A stretch of DNA of 64,000 nt from Plesiomonas sp051652165. GTDB taxonomy: Bacteria; Pseudomonadota; Gammaproteobacteria; Enterobacterales; CAMTGL01. This document shows, in pieces, positions 42,492 to 51,063 of the stretch. The stretch covers positions 124,001 to 188,000 of the forward strand of contig NZ_JBOFTR010000002.1 in assembly GCF_051652165.1 (NCBI RefSeq). Reading direction: 5' to 3'. Both the position numbers and the translations under genes were made by a program. Under the pieces are notes generated by a model. It made no database searches. It was not told the DNA's origin and saw only the letters and a program-made list of their open reading frames with translations. Numbering within the stretch: the stretch's first letter is position 1; every line of letters begins with the position of its first letter.

Positions 42492-42780
42492 TCTGCATTC
42501 TCCCATAATAATATGGTGTGAGAGTATAGGCATCCGAATGTAAAACACCTAGGTTTGTTGCTTTTTTTATGTGACAAAAATCACATCGAGGGGGCGGTGT
42601 TGCAGAGTGTTTGGTTTTGGTGTGTGCAGGTATTGTGACTTATCTGTTTAACCGAGATTAACAGAGCAGAACAACCTATTGTTCGAGGGCCATTTGTAGC
42701 CAGATCGCGCATATATTCTGCTATGATTTATCTATTTTTGTGGTCATTACCGCGATTATTGAGTCGTGCTTGCGCAATAC

Positions 42781-44211
42781 TCACACTGAATAATCGGTAT
42801 CTAAATCAAACTCTTTGAGTTTACGGGTAAGAGTATTGCGCCCCCAGCCCAGTAAGCGCGCCGCTTCTTGTTTATGCCCTTGAGTGTAGTGCAGTGCGGT
42901 TTGTAATAGAACGCGTTCAAATTCAGGTTGTGCATGGGTCAGAAGTGATTGTTCACCCTGTTGTAAATGTTGTAATGCCCAGTGCTGAAGCTGCTGTTGC
43001 CATGCAGTGTGCAGGCTAAAAGCCGATGAGTCTGTAGTAGGAACACGTAGCTCTTCAGGTAAATCAGTCGCTAAGATCTCTTTTCCTGCGGCCATAACCG
43101 TTAGGCCACGGCAAACATTCTCTAATTGGCGCACATTACCAGGCCAGCGAAAGGTCCTCATCAGTTGCAGTGCCGCAGGATGTAGGCTTTTTGCCTCTAC
43201 GCCCAACTCACGGGCTGCCAATTGTAAAAAATGCTGCGTTAACACGGCAATATCTTGCGTGCGTTCACGCAGGGCCGGCAGTAAAATTTTAATCACATTG
43301 AGGCGATGATACAGATCTTCACGAAAGAGCCCTTGCTGCACCTGTCGCTCTAGATTTTGGTGGGTGGCGGCAATAATACGCACATTCACATTGACGGCTT
43401 GATGTCCACCTACGCGGTAAAATTGCCCTTGGGCTAAAACACGTAGCAGACGGGTTTGTACATCAATAGGCATATCACCAATTTCATCTAAAAATAGTGT
43501 GCCACCATTAGCTTGCTCAAAGCGCCCTTGACGCACGGTGTTTGCACCGGTAAAGGCTCCTTTCTCATGGCCAAACAATTCAGATTCAATCAAATCTTTG
43601 GGAATAGCGGCCATATTGAGCGCAATAAATGGCGCATGCGCACATGGGCTGTGCTGATGCAGCGCATGGGCGATTAACTCTTTACCTGTGCCTGACTCAC
43701 CATTAATTAATACACTAATAGATGAGCGTGATAATCGGCCAATAGCGCGAAATACCTCTTGCATGGCAGGAGCTTCACCAATAATAGCAGGGCTGTGCGG
43801 ATGGGTGGGTGAAGAGGGGATAGGCGGTACGCGACATAACTCACGGCGATGTAAAATAGCCCGCTCAGCCAAACTTACCGCGTCATCAATATCAAACGGT
43901 TTGGGCAGATAGTCAAATGCGCCGCGTTGATAGGCGCTGACTGCCGCATCTAAATCAGAGTGCGCTGTCATAATGATGACCGGCAGATCAGGATATTGAG
44001 TCTGCAATTGAGTGAGCAGTGTTAAACCATCGATACCCGGCATTCGAATATCAGAGATCAGTACATCAGGGCTGCGAGTTGTGAGTGCGTGCAACACCTG
44101 CTGCGCATCTTCGAACGTTTCACAATGTATGCCACTGCCAGAGAGTGCTTTATCTAATACCCAGCGGATGGCGCTATCATCATCTGCAACCCAGACTTGC
44201 CCTGTACTCAT
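42781..44211 (-). CDS. glnG: nitrogen regulator NtrC (GlnG)
   Basis: Sigma-54-dependent activator of nitrogen-starvation genes. Receiver domain (1-120) with phosphoacceptor Asp in LISDIRMPGIDGL; AAA+ domain (about 140-380) with Walker A GESGTGKE, the sigma-54-contacting GAFTGA, and FLDEIGDMP; C-terminal Fis-type helix-turn-helix (EAARLLGWGRNTLTRKLKE). Start ATG 44211 has GAGG six bases upstream and matches NtrC; ATG 44223 adds four residues. It follows glnL by about 34 bases and is cotranscribed with it. Confidence 0.97.
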   Translation of the reverse strand: MSTGQVWVADDDSAIRWVLDKALSGSGIHCETFEDAQQVLHALTTRSPDVLISDIRMPGIDGLTLLTQLQTQYPDLPVIIMTAHSDLDAAVSAYQRGAFDYLPKPFDIDDAVSLAERAILHRRELCRVPPIPSSPTHPHSPAIIGEAPAMQEVFRAIGRLSRSSISVLINGESGTGKELIAHALHQHSPCAHAPFIALNMAAIPKDLIESELFGHEKGAFTGANTVRQGRFEQANGGTLFLDEIGDMPIDVQTRLLRVLAQGQFYRVGGHQAVNVNVRIIAATHQNLERQVQQGLFREDLYHRLNVIKILLPALRERTQDIAVLTQHFLQLAARELGVEAKSLHPAALQLMRTFRWPGNVRQLENVCRGLTVMAAGKEILATDLPEELRVPTTDSSAFSLHTAWQQQLQHWALQHLQQGEQSLLTHAQPEFERVLLQTALHYTQGHKQEAARLLGWGRNTLTRKLKEFDLDTDYSV

Positions 44212-44245
44212 CGTTTGCCTCATTAATCTGCCTTAGGTCTCTCTA

Positions 44246-45292
44246 TTATTTTCGTAGCGGCAAATACACTGAAAATTCAGTATGGCCAGGCCAACTGCTG
44301 CACTCAATTTTCCCTTGATGCTGGTCAATAATATGGTGTGCAATTGATAGCCCAAGCCCAGTGCCGCCCTCACGCCCACTGACCATCGGATAAAAGAGAA
44401 TATCTTGCAGGTGTGCTGGAATACCTGATCCGGTATCAATAATATCAAGCCGTATCACGAGCCGATAGCGTTCGCCGTGCAGCATCTGCTGAAAGGCGGT
44501 GCGTGTACGGAAGGTAATACTGCCAGTGTGTTCGCCAAGTGCTTGTAGGGCGTTACGCGCCATATTTAAGATGGCTTGTTCAAGTTGCTCGGCATCATGC
44601 TCAAATTCCGGTAGGCTTGGGTCATAATCACGCAACAGTGTAATATGAGGCGGTTTTTCTAGCTCAATGAGTTGCCGCACCCGTTCTAGTACAACATGCA
44701 AATTCTGCTCTATCCGTACGCCTGGCCGCTGTGGGCCGAGTAGACGATCAACTAAGTTTCGTAGCCTATCTGCTTGGCTAATAATTATCTGGGTGTATTC
44801 AGTCAGCTCAGGGTTAGGCAGGGCTTTTTCTAGCAGTTGTGCAGCTCCCCGTAATCCCCCTAGTGGATTTTTAATCTCATGCGCCAGACTACGGACTAAA
44901 TCACGTGCCGCAACTTGTTGCGTTTGATGCAGTAACTCTTGGCTAATTTTTCGGTGAGTATCGAGCGGTTGTAACTCAACTAAAATAGCTGAACTTTCCG
45001 GTGTGATCAGTGGTTGGGCCGTTAGCGCCAATGTGTGGGCTCGCCCATCAATCACCAGCATCACTTCGTTATCGGTAAAACTCTGTTGGCTATCAAGCGA
45101 GATCTGCATCAGTGTCAGATCAAGTGAGATATAACTAAACAGTGAGGCAAGAGGTAAACCGATAAGTTTACGGGTGCTGTGTGCCAGCAGTTGTTCTGCC
45201 GCGGGGTTAGCAAACTGAATGGTTAAATCATCATCAAGCAGTAAGACACTGGTTTTGAGGTTGTTGAGCAGCAAGTGGGAGTAGTGCAACAT
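44246..45292 (-). CDS. glnL: nitrogen sensor histidine kinase NtrB (GlnL)
   Basis: Phosphorylates or dephosphorylates NtrC according to PII status. PAS domain (about 10-110), H-box LAHEIKNPLGGLRGAAQLL with the phosphoacceptor His, N-box NMARNALQAL, G-boxes DTGSGIP and GGTGLGLSIAHHII. ATG 45292 after AAGG gives 348 residues (E. coli 349); the open frame continues 12 codons upstream. glnA is not upstream as it is in E. coli; glpK and a repeat-containing region are there instead. Confidence 0.96.
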   Translation of the reverse strand: MLHYSHLLLNNLKTSVLLLDDDLTIQFANPAAEQLLAHSTRKLIGLPLASLFSYISLDLTLMQISLDSQQSFTDNEVMLVIDGRAHTLALTAQPLITPESSAILVELQPLDTHRKISQELLHQTQQVAARDLVRSLAHEIKNPLGGLRGAAQLLEKALPNPELTEYTQIIISQADRLRNLVDRLLGPQRPGVRIEQNLHVVLERVRQLIELEKPPHITLLRDYDPSLPEFEHDAEQLEQAILNMARNALQALGEHTGSITFRTRTAFQQMLHGERYRLVIRLDIIDTGSGIPAHLQDILFYPMVSGREGGTGLGLSIAHHIIDQHQGKIECSSWPGHTEFSVYLPLRK

Positions 45293-45368
45293 ATCTCGCC
45301 TTAATGATGTCAGCCTGACAGCAAGCAAAAGCAGTGTACACGGACTTGAGGTTTAACAGATACCTCTT

Positions 45369-45406
45369 TGCGCCAAAAAAGTGCCGATTGTGCACCCAAA
45401 AGTGCC
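45369..45406 (-). promoter_or_regulatory. two tandem NtrC-like sites upstream of glnL
   Basis: TGCGCCAAAAAAGTGCC (45369-45385) and TGCACCCAAAAGTGCC (45391-45406) both resemble the NtrC site TGCACCA-N-TGGTGCA and are about 21 bases apart, two helical turns. This fits autoregulation of glnLG, which in E. coli works from a similar site between glnA and glnL. Confidence 0.6.
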
Positions 45407-45537
45407 ACTGTGATGACCTTTTGATGCGTGATTAAAAAGAGCGTATGAAACGTGTGTAAATCAGGCTATGTTAGGGGGGATGCGTGCAGAACCCCTTTTG
45501 TACGGTAAGCATACCCGCTTATTTGTACCCAATATGC

Positions 45538-45570
45538 TGGTGAGTTTGGTGAGTTTGGTGAGTTTGGTGG
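45538..45570 (+). repeat. short tandem repeat, about three 9-base units
   Basis: gtgagtttg is repeated about three times, followed by a G-rich stretch (ggcaggggcaggggcaa). Non-coding as far as I can tell. Confidence 0.85.
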
Positions 45571-45673
45571 GGAAGTGGCAGGGGCAGGGGCAATTGGGTA
45601 GAGGCAGTGATGTCAGTACACAACAGATCACGATGATAGAGATTCGTAATCGTGGTCGCTCTTGTCAAATAAC

Positions 45674-45697
45674 AAAGCCATCTGAAGCGATGGCTTT
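45674..45697 (-). terminator. terminator of the glpFK operon
   Basis: AAAGCCATC / GATGGCTTT nine-pair stem, just downstream of glpK on the minus strand, with a T-rich flank. Confidence 0.65.
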
Positions 45698-45731
45698 ACT
45701 GTGTTTTGCCTAGAGTGGTTAGTGTTGGTAC

Positions 45732-47231
45732 TTAATCTTCCCAGTGCTGTGCGCGGCTGACCGCTTTTTGCCAGCCCTTATACAGGCGTGCACGTTCACC
45801 GTCAGACATGGTCGGTTCAAATACCCGATCAATGGCTGCTTTGCACTTGAGCTCATCCAAGTTCTTCCAAAAACCAATTGCCAGACCCGCCAGATACGCC
45901 GCACCGAGCGCGGTGACTTCACGCACTTGTGGCCGCTCAACCGTGGTGCCCAGAATGTCAGATTGGAACTGCATCAGGAAGTTGTTTTGTACTGCACCAC
46001 CGTCAACCCGTAGGGCGGTCAGCGGAGTACTGGAGTCAGCTTGCATCGCATCGAGCACATCACGGGTTTGATAGGCGACGGATTCGAGCGTGGCGCGGAT
46101 CAGATGGTCACGGTTTGCACCGCGGGTCAGACCGAAAATTGCGCCACGGGCATACGGATCCCAGTAGGGAGCGCCAAGGCCGGTAAACGCCGGTACAACG
46201 TATACGCCGTTGCTGTCTTTAACCTTGGTGGCGAAGTATTCAGAGTCGAACGAGTCACCCAGCAGACGCAGCTCATCACGTAGCCACTGAATAGAGGCAC
46301 CGCCGATAAATACCGCACCTTCAAGTGCATAGTTTGGTTCACCTTTCGGGCCACATGCAATGGTCGTGAGCAGACCGTGGTGCGAACGTACCGCCTCTTT
46401 ACCGGTGTTCATCAGCAAGAAGCAGCCCGTTCCGTAAGTATTTTTTGCCATACCCGGATGTACGCACATCTGGCCAAACAGCGCGGCTTGCTGGTCACCG
46501 GCAATACCGGCAATCGGGATACGGGTACCGCCTTTACCACCAATGTTGGTTTGGCCATAAACTTCGGAGGATGGGCGTACCGCTGGCAGCATTGCACGTG
46601 GGATATCCAGTGCTTCAAGCATGCGGGTATCCCAGTCTAGCGTGTGGATATTAAACATCATGGTACGTGAGGCGTTGGTGTAGTCGGTAACGTGTGCACG
46701 CCCTTGGGTCATCTTCCAGACCAGCCAAGTGTCAACCGTACCAAACAGCAGCTCTCCACGCTGGGCACGTTCACGTGAACCTTCAACATGGTCTAAAATC
46801 CACTTCACTTTGGTGCCTGAGAAGTAAGGGTCAACCACTAGACCGGTATTGTGGCGGATGTACTCTTCTAGCCCTTGCTCTTTAAGTGCTTCGCAGATAG
46901 GCGCAGTGCGGCGGCACTGCCAGACAATGGCATTATAAATCGGCTTGCCAGTCTCTTTTTCCCACACAATAGTGGTTTCACGCTGGTTGGTGATACCAAT
47001 ACCGGCAACCTGATCAGAGGTGATACCGGCTTTTGCCAGCACTTCGACTAGCACGGCACTTTGTGTACCCCAGATCTCCATCGGGTCGTGTTCTACCCAG
47101 CCCGCTTGTGGGTAGTGTTGGGTAAACTCGCGTTGTGAAACACTGATAACATTGGCATCGTGATCAAGAACAATCGCACGTGAACTGGTTGTGCCTTGAT
47201 CCAGCGCCACCATGAATTTTTTTTCAGTCAT
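45732..47231 (-). CDS. glpK: glycerol kinase
   Basis: Phosphorylates glycerol to sn-glycerol-3-phosphate. The start ATG 47231, six bases after GGAG, gives 499 residues (E. coli 502). FGGY-family motifs: MVALDQGTTSSRAIV, GWVEHDPMEIW, GITNQRETTIVWEK, AGDQQAALFGQ, GAVFIGGASIQWLRD, and the C-terminal LRVDGGAVQNNFLMQFQSDILG. It lies 163 bases after glpF in the same operon. Confidence 0.97.
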   Translation of the reverse strand: MTEKKFMVALDQGTTSSRAIVLDHDANVISVSQREFTQHYPQAGWVEHDPMEIWGTQSAVLVEVLAKAGITSDQVAGIGITNQRETTIVWEKETGKPIYNAIVWQCRRTAPICEALKEQGLEEYIRHNTGLVVDPYFSGTKVKWILDHVEGSRERAQRGELLFGTVDTWLVWKMTQGRAHVTDYTNASRTMMFNIHTLDWDTRMLEALDIPRAMLPAVRPSSEVYGQTNIGGKGGTRIPIAGIAGDQQAALFGQMCVHPGMAKNTYGTGCFLLMNTGKEAVRSHHGLLTTIACGPKGEPNYALEGAVFIGGASIQWLRDELRLLGDSFDSEYFATKVKDSNGVYVVPAFTGLGAPYWDPYARGAIFGLTRGANRDHLIRATLESVAYQTRDVLDAMQADSSTPLTALRVDGGAVQNNFLMQFQSDILGTTVERPQVREVTALGAAYLAGLAIGFWKNLDELKCKAAIDRVFEPTMSDGERARLYKGWQKAVSRAQHWED

Positions 47232-47394
47232 CGTCGACTCCATTGTTCTATCCTAGGTCAGTTATTCTTAATTTTACGCATGAATGCGTCATTATTCAGT
47301 GGATTATAGGGTCTTTTTGCCATGGGCTTAAAAATAATGCTGGCACGGCAGCTCAACGGTATCAGGCATCGTAATGTGATTGATATCACCCGTG

Positions 47395-48237
47395 TTATTG
47401 CGCTGTTTTGGTCACAGGGCTCTTATCATCAGTTAATGCACAACGATTACAAGGCAGATTGCGGCCAATCATGGCGCGATAACCAGCAGCACCCAAACAT
47501 GCACCAACAATCGGGGCAATAATTGGGATAATAAAATACGGAATATCACGTCCCCCTGTCAGGGCGATATCCCCCCAACCGGCGATAAATGCCAGCAGTT
47601 TCGGGCCAAAATCACGTGCCGGATTCATCGCAAAGCCAGTGAGCGGGCCCATTGCGCCACCAATAATGGCAATGACTAGACCAATGAGCAGTGGCGCTAT
47701 TGGGCCGCGTGGCAAGCCGTTACCATCGTCAGTCAATGCCATAATTAGCGCCATTAGAACGGCGGTAATCACCAATTCAACCACAAAAGCGTGGCCGACA
47801 CTGATGGCAGCATGTGGGTAGGTTGAGAATATACCGGCTGTTTGTAGGCTCTCTACGCTGCCGCGTACGATGTTGTGGGTTGCCTCAACGTTGGTAAACA
47901 GATTGCCGTACAGGAAGTAGATCAGTGCAGCAGCACAAAATGCGCCCGCAACTTGCGCAATAATAAATGGGATCACGCGCTTGCGATCAAAACAGGCAAA
48001 TAGCCACAAGGCAATAGTCACCGCAGGGTTAAGGTGTGCGCCAGAAACACCGGCAGTCAGGTAGATGGCCATTGCCACGCCCACCCCCCAGATAATACTG
48101 ATCTCCCATAAGCTCATGCTTGCGCCAGCTAAATTCGCTGCAGCCACACAGCCAAGGCCAAAGAAGATGAGAAGTCCGGTTCCGATAAATTCAGCGGTAC
48201 ATTGTGCGGTAAGCGTAGGGTGATGAGTTGTAGGCAT
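47395..48237 (-). CDS. glpF: glycerol uptake facilitator
   Basis: Aquaglyceroporin of the inner membrane. ATG 48237 behind AGGA gives 280 residues (E. coli 281); the open frame extends 47 codons further but without family similarity. The two NPA pore motifs are present: GAHLNPAVTIALW and GFAMNPARDFGPK (the second with the Asp typical of glycerol-selective channels). It is first in the glpFK operon. Confidence 0.96.
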   Translation of the reverse strand: MPTTHHPTLTAQCTAEFIGTGLLIFFGLGCVAAANLAGASMSLWEISIIWGVGVAMAIYLTAGVSGAHLNPAVTIALWLFACFDRKRVIPFIIAQVAGAFCAAALIYFLYGNLFTNVEATHNIVRGSVESLQTAGIFSTYPHAAISVGHAFVVELVITAVLMALIMALTDDGNGLPRGPIAPLLIGLVIAIIGGAMGPLTGFAMNPARDFGPKLLAFIAGWGDIALTGGRDIPYFIIPIIAPIVGACLGAAGYRAMIGRNLPCNRCALTDDKSPVTKTAQ

Positions 48238-48325
48238 AGTTGCAGTCCTGTTGTTATTGTGGAGTCCGCAATGGGGAGTACTTAATGGGATAGACCAGAT
48301 CAGTTGTCCTTGGTGTAAAGATAAC

Positions 48326-48346
48326 GTTAAAGTTCGAATGCGAAAA
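48326..48346 (-). promoter_or_regulatory. GlpR operator-like site upstream of glpF
   Basis: AAAGTTCGAATGCGAAAAA keeps both GlpR half-sites (TTCG and CGAA) with the correct four-base spacing and A/T flanks. About 95 bases upstream of the glpF start. Confidence 0.6.
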
Positions 48347-48382
48347 ATAAGAAAGATAGAATGTGCGCTATCGGTCAAAATT

Positions 48383-48398
48383 TATGATTTTTTGCACA
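48383..48398 (-). promoter_or_regulatory. CRP-like site upstream of glpF
   Basis: TATGA-TTTTTT-GCACA has one mismatch in each half of TGTGA-N6-TCACA. glpFK is CRP-activated in E. coli. Confidence 0.5.
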
Positions 48399-48822
48399 TT
48401 TTTTAGTGAACAGGCTCAAAATTTAGTGATAAGTAGCAAAATATGCTCTTTACGCATTTTCTGATAGCTGAATCAATTAAGCTAAAAGGGGTGGGGATCA
48501 ACACCAAGAGTGAGTGGAATGTAACTGATGATGGTGTAATGTTTGTTTTATGTTTCTTTGGCGAATATGGGCCTGTTTTCGTGAATATTGGGTAGATAAC
48601 AAAAAGGGTTTGGTATACGTGTTGTGGTATAAATGGCTTGCCGTATCAAAGGGATTAGTGCGTTATTAGACTCCCCTTTCCTAAGGATATGGCTGAATAA
48701 ATCATAATATATACGAAAGAGAGTAAAAAGCTGTGTGGATAGGGCTGTGGTCTATGCAGGCTGTGGGGTACAATCGATAATACGTATAGTCGCGATAGTG
48801 CGATGATTAAAGGAGTCTTTAT

Positions 48823-49062
48823 ATGTCTTTTGAAGTATTTGAGAAGTTGGAATCTAAAGTTCAACAAGCTGTTGATACCATCCAGTTACTGCAGATGGAA
48901 ATTGAAGAGCTTAAAGATCAAAATCACACACTGGCACAACAAGTTCAACAAGGGGCATCTTCTCATGATGCTCTGCTGCGTGAAAATGAGCAGTTACGTT
49001 CTGAGCACCATGGCTGGCAAGAGCGTTTACGCGTACTGCTCGGTAAGATGGACGAAGTGTAA
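48823..49062 (+). CDS. zapB: cell-division protein ZapB
   Basis: Small coiled-coil protein that stabilises the FtsZ ring through ZapA. The 79 residues match E. coli ZapB along the whole length: FEVFEKLESKVQQAVDTIQ, LLQMEIEELKDQN and GWQERLRVLLGKMDEV. It is almost all heptad coiled coil. A strong AAAGGAG site precedes the ATG and a perfect terminator follows. Confidence 0.96.
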   Translation: MSFEVFEKLESKVQQAVDTIQLLQMEIEELKDQNHTLAQQVQQGASSHDALLRENEQLRSEHHGWQERLRVLLGKMDEV

Positions 49063-49070
49063 TATAAAAA

Positions 49071-49096
49071 AACAGAGCATTTATGCTCTGTTTTTT
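49071..49096 (+). terminator. Rho-independent terminator after zapB
   Basis: AACAGAGCAT-TT-ATGCTCTGTT with seven T, starting nine bases after the stop. Confidence 0.93.
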
Positions 49097-49210
49097 TATC
49101 TCGCTACCGTGCAGTGGCGACTTATCACAGATAACAGAGAGTGTAGGCTTATCTCTTCGTCTTTTCAGCAATGAATATGAATCGGTTGATAGGCAAAGCT
49201 AAAAAGTCCG

Positions 49211-49696
49211 TTAGTCGATCTCAAGAGGCTCTGGCGATAAGAGTATCCCCGTACTATCAGCATAAACATGATCTTCAGGTAAAAACGTTACCCCTCCAAA
49301 GTTCACCGGAACATCGGTTTCACCGTGCCCTTGCTGATCTGCACCTACAGGGATAGGAGCAAGTGCTTGAATGCCAATATCGCTCTCTTCAAGCTCATCC
49401 ACTTGGCGAATTGCACCGTATACAATGATACCTTCCCAAGCGTTATCACAGGCTTTACGTGCTAAAGCTGCATCAATCAAGGCTCGACGTACTGAGCCGC
49501 CACCATCAACCAGCAATACACGACCAAGGCCGTTTTCCTCGAGTACTTCACTGATCAATTGGTTGTCTTCAAAACATTTAATAGTGGTGATTTTTCCGCT
49601 AAATGCACTGCGACCGCCGAAGCTGGAGAACATAGGTTCAACCACATCAACTTGATCTAAATAGATATCGCACAGTTCAGAAGTATCATATTTCAT
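49211..49696 (-). CDS. rraA: regulator of RNase E activity A
   Basis: Trimeric protein that binds RNase E and lowers its activity. The 161-residue product matches E. coli RraA: MKYDTSELCDIYLDQVDVVEPMF, GKITTIKCFEDN, RVLLVDGGGSVRRALID, and GVTFLPEDHVYADSTGILLSPEPL. The fold is that of class II aldolases but RraA is not considered an enzyme in E. coli. In E. coli it also follows menA on the same strand. Confidence 0.96.
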   Translation of the reverse strand: MKYDTSELCDIYLDQVDVVEPMFSSFGGRSAFSGKITTIKCFEDNQLISEVLEENGLGRVLLVDGGGSVRRALIDAALARKACDNAWEGIIVYGAIRQVDELEESDIGIQALAPIPVGADQQGHGETDVPVNFGGVTFLPEDHVYADSTGILLSPEPLEID

Positions 49697-49878
49697 AAAA
49701 CATCAGCTTAGTGATTGAGTGTGCTCAAAGTATAACCTTGAGCAAGCTGATTGCAAAACCACCAACATCGGCAGATGCAACGAAAGTCTGTTTTTTTCCA
49801 CAAAGGTATTATGGCCAAATGAGTGCCCGATATGATAAACGAGCATATCTCTGAGGTTTTAACACAAGAGTGCAGGTG

Positions 49879-50781
49879 TTAACTGAGCACTAATCCAATT
49901 GCAAACAAGAGGTTCGTTAACAGCGCCCCTTTGACGACTTGTTCAAGTAATGGGCGCAGTGCTGCACCATTGGGTTCGCGCCACACTGCGATGGCATGTT
50001 TAATCAGCAACGGGCTGGCCAGTAAAAATAGCCAGATCACCCGCGTCTGCACGGTAAATAGGGCGTACAGGGCCAAACTTAGCAGCGCCCCGCCAATCAG
50101 CATCAGATGATAGCGTCTGCCCCATAATGGGCCCATGCGCACAACCAGTGTATTTTTCCCACAGAGCCTATCAGTTTCGATATCACGTAAATTATTTACA
50201 TTCAGTACCGCAGTAGCCAGTAAGCCGCAACCTATTGCTGGCAGTAGTAACGTGGTCTCAAATGTGCCTGTTTGCAGGTAATACGTACCACCGACCCCCA
50301 GTAAACCGAAGAAAGTGAGTACTGAGATATCACCTAACCCCATGTAACCATAAGGTTTATTGCCAACGGTATAGGTAATAGCAGCAATAATTGCCACTAC
50401 GCCCATCAGCAGAAACCCGATAATGTCTTCTGGTTTACGGCAGGCTAAGAAAATTAATGTACTGCCACTGATTAACGTGAGCAGGAGAGTGAGTAGCATA
50501 GCCCGCTTCATGCTCTGTGCTGAGATTAGGCCACTTTGTACTGCCCGACGTGGGCCCACCCGATCTTTATCTGTGCCTTTGACGGCATCTCCGTAGTCAT
50601 TGGCCAAGTTGGAGAGGATCTGGAGCAATGTGGCTGTGAGCAGTGCCAAAACAGTAATGGTGGCCTGAAAGCGCCCTTGCCACATTGCCACTGCAGCACC
50701 AGTAACAATAGAGGCTAAAGCCAGCGGTAAAGTGCGCGGACGTGTCGCTTCCAACCAGATGGCAAATTTGGAGTCACTCAT
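49879..50781 (-). CDS. menA: 1,4-dihydroxy-2-naphthoate octaprenyltransferase
   Basis: UbiA-superfamily enzyme that prenylates DHNA in menaquinone synthesis at the inner membrane. ATG 50781 gives 300 residues (E. coli 308). Key motifs: the first Asp-rich NLANDYGDAVKG and the second NNLRDIETDRLCGKNT, plus YTVGNKPYGYMGLGDISV. About eight membrane segments. The open frame runs 16 codons further upstream; ribosome-binding sites for both are weak, and I prefer 50781 by similarity. Confidence 0.95.
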   Translation of the reverse strand: MSDSKFAIWLEATRPRTLPLALASIVTGAAVAMWQGRFQATITVLALLTATLLQILSNLANDYGDAVKGTDKDRVGPRRAVQSGLISAQSMKRAMLLTLLLTLISGSTLIFLACRKPEDIIGFLLMGVVAIIAAITYTVGNKPYGYMGLGDISVLTFFGLLGVGGTYYLQTGTFETTLLLPAIGCGLLATAVLNVNNLRDIETDRLCGKNTLVVRMGPLWGRRYHLMLIGGALLSLALYALFTVQTRVIWLFLLASPLLIKHAIAVWREPNGAALRPLLEQVVKGALLTNLLFAIGLVLS

Positions 50782-50949
50782 GGGTTTGGCTTCAACATAG
50801 TTAAGGGTTAAAAATGGCCGGCAGAGCAAGTCATGCGATAACGCAAGAAGGCAGTGCGAGGAGTGTGAACGCGGTAGTTTACCGTATCTTATAGGGATGC
50901 GGGTATGGCTGTTTGGTTAAATTCACAGCATAAGCTGCGGTATAAAGAG

Positions 50950-50979
50950 AAAAACAGAGCGCAAGTGCGCTCTGTTTTT
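50950..50979. terminator. terminator after hslU
   Basis: AAAAACAGAGCGC-AAGT-GCGCTCTGTTTTT is a perfect 13-bp stem with flanking A and T runs, downstream of the hslVU operon and upstream of menA. Confidence 0.92.
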
Positions 50980-51063
50980 GAGAAGCAAAAAGCGGTGCAA
51001 GCCTATTATGGATAACATACCAAAGCATGATGAACCATGATTGCCACCGTTTTGTTTGGCTGA

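Larger units (their letters stand above)
45293..45731. other. region between glnL and glpK
   Basis: About 440 bases with two NtrC-like sites (45369-45406), a 9-base tandem repeat (45538-45570) and the glpK terminator (45674-45697). An 81-codon plus-strand frame at 45468 covers the repeat; its composition is poor and I do not call it. Confidence 0.6.
48238..48822. other. divergent control region of glpFK and zapB
   Basis: About 585 bases. Carries the GlpR- and CRP-like sites listed separately and further half-sites (TTTCGTGAATATT near 48580). The zapB promoter must also lie here but is not obvious. Confidence 0.55.

Noticed and set aside
45468..45713. 81-codon frame containing Val-Ser-Leu repeats
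   Set aside because: The repeats come from a non-coding 9-base tandem repeat; it has no good ribosome-binding site or family look, and it runs through the glpK terminator.
48237..48378. 47-residue N-terminal extension of GlpF
   Set aside because: Covers the GlpR-like operator and has no similarity to the family; ATG 48237 has a ribosome-binding site.
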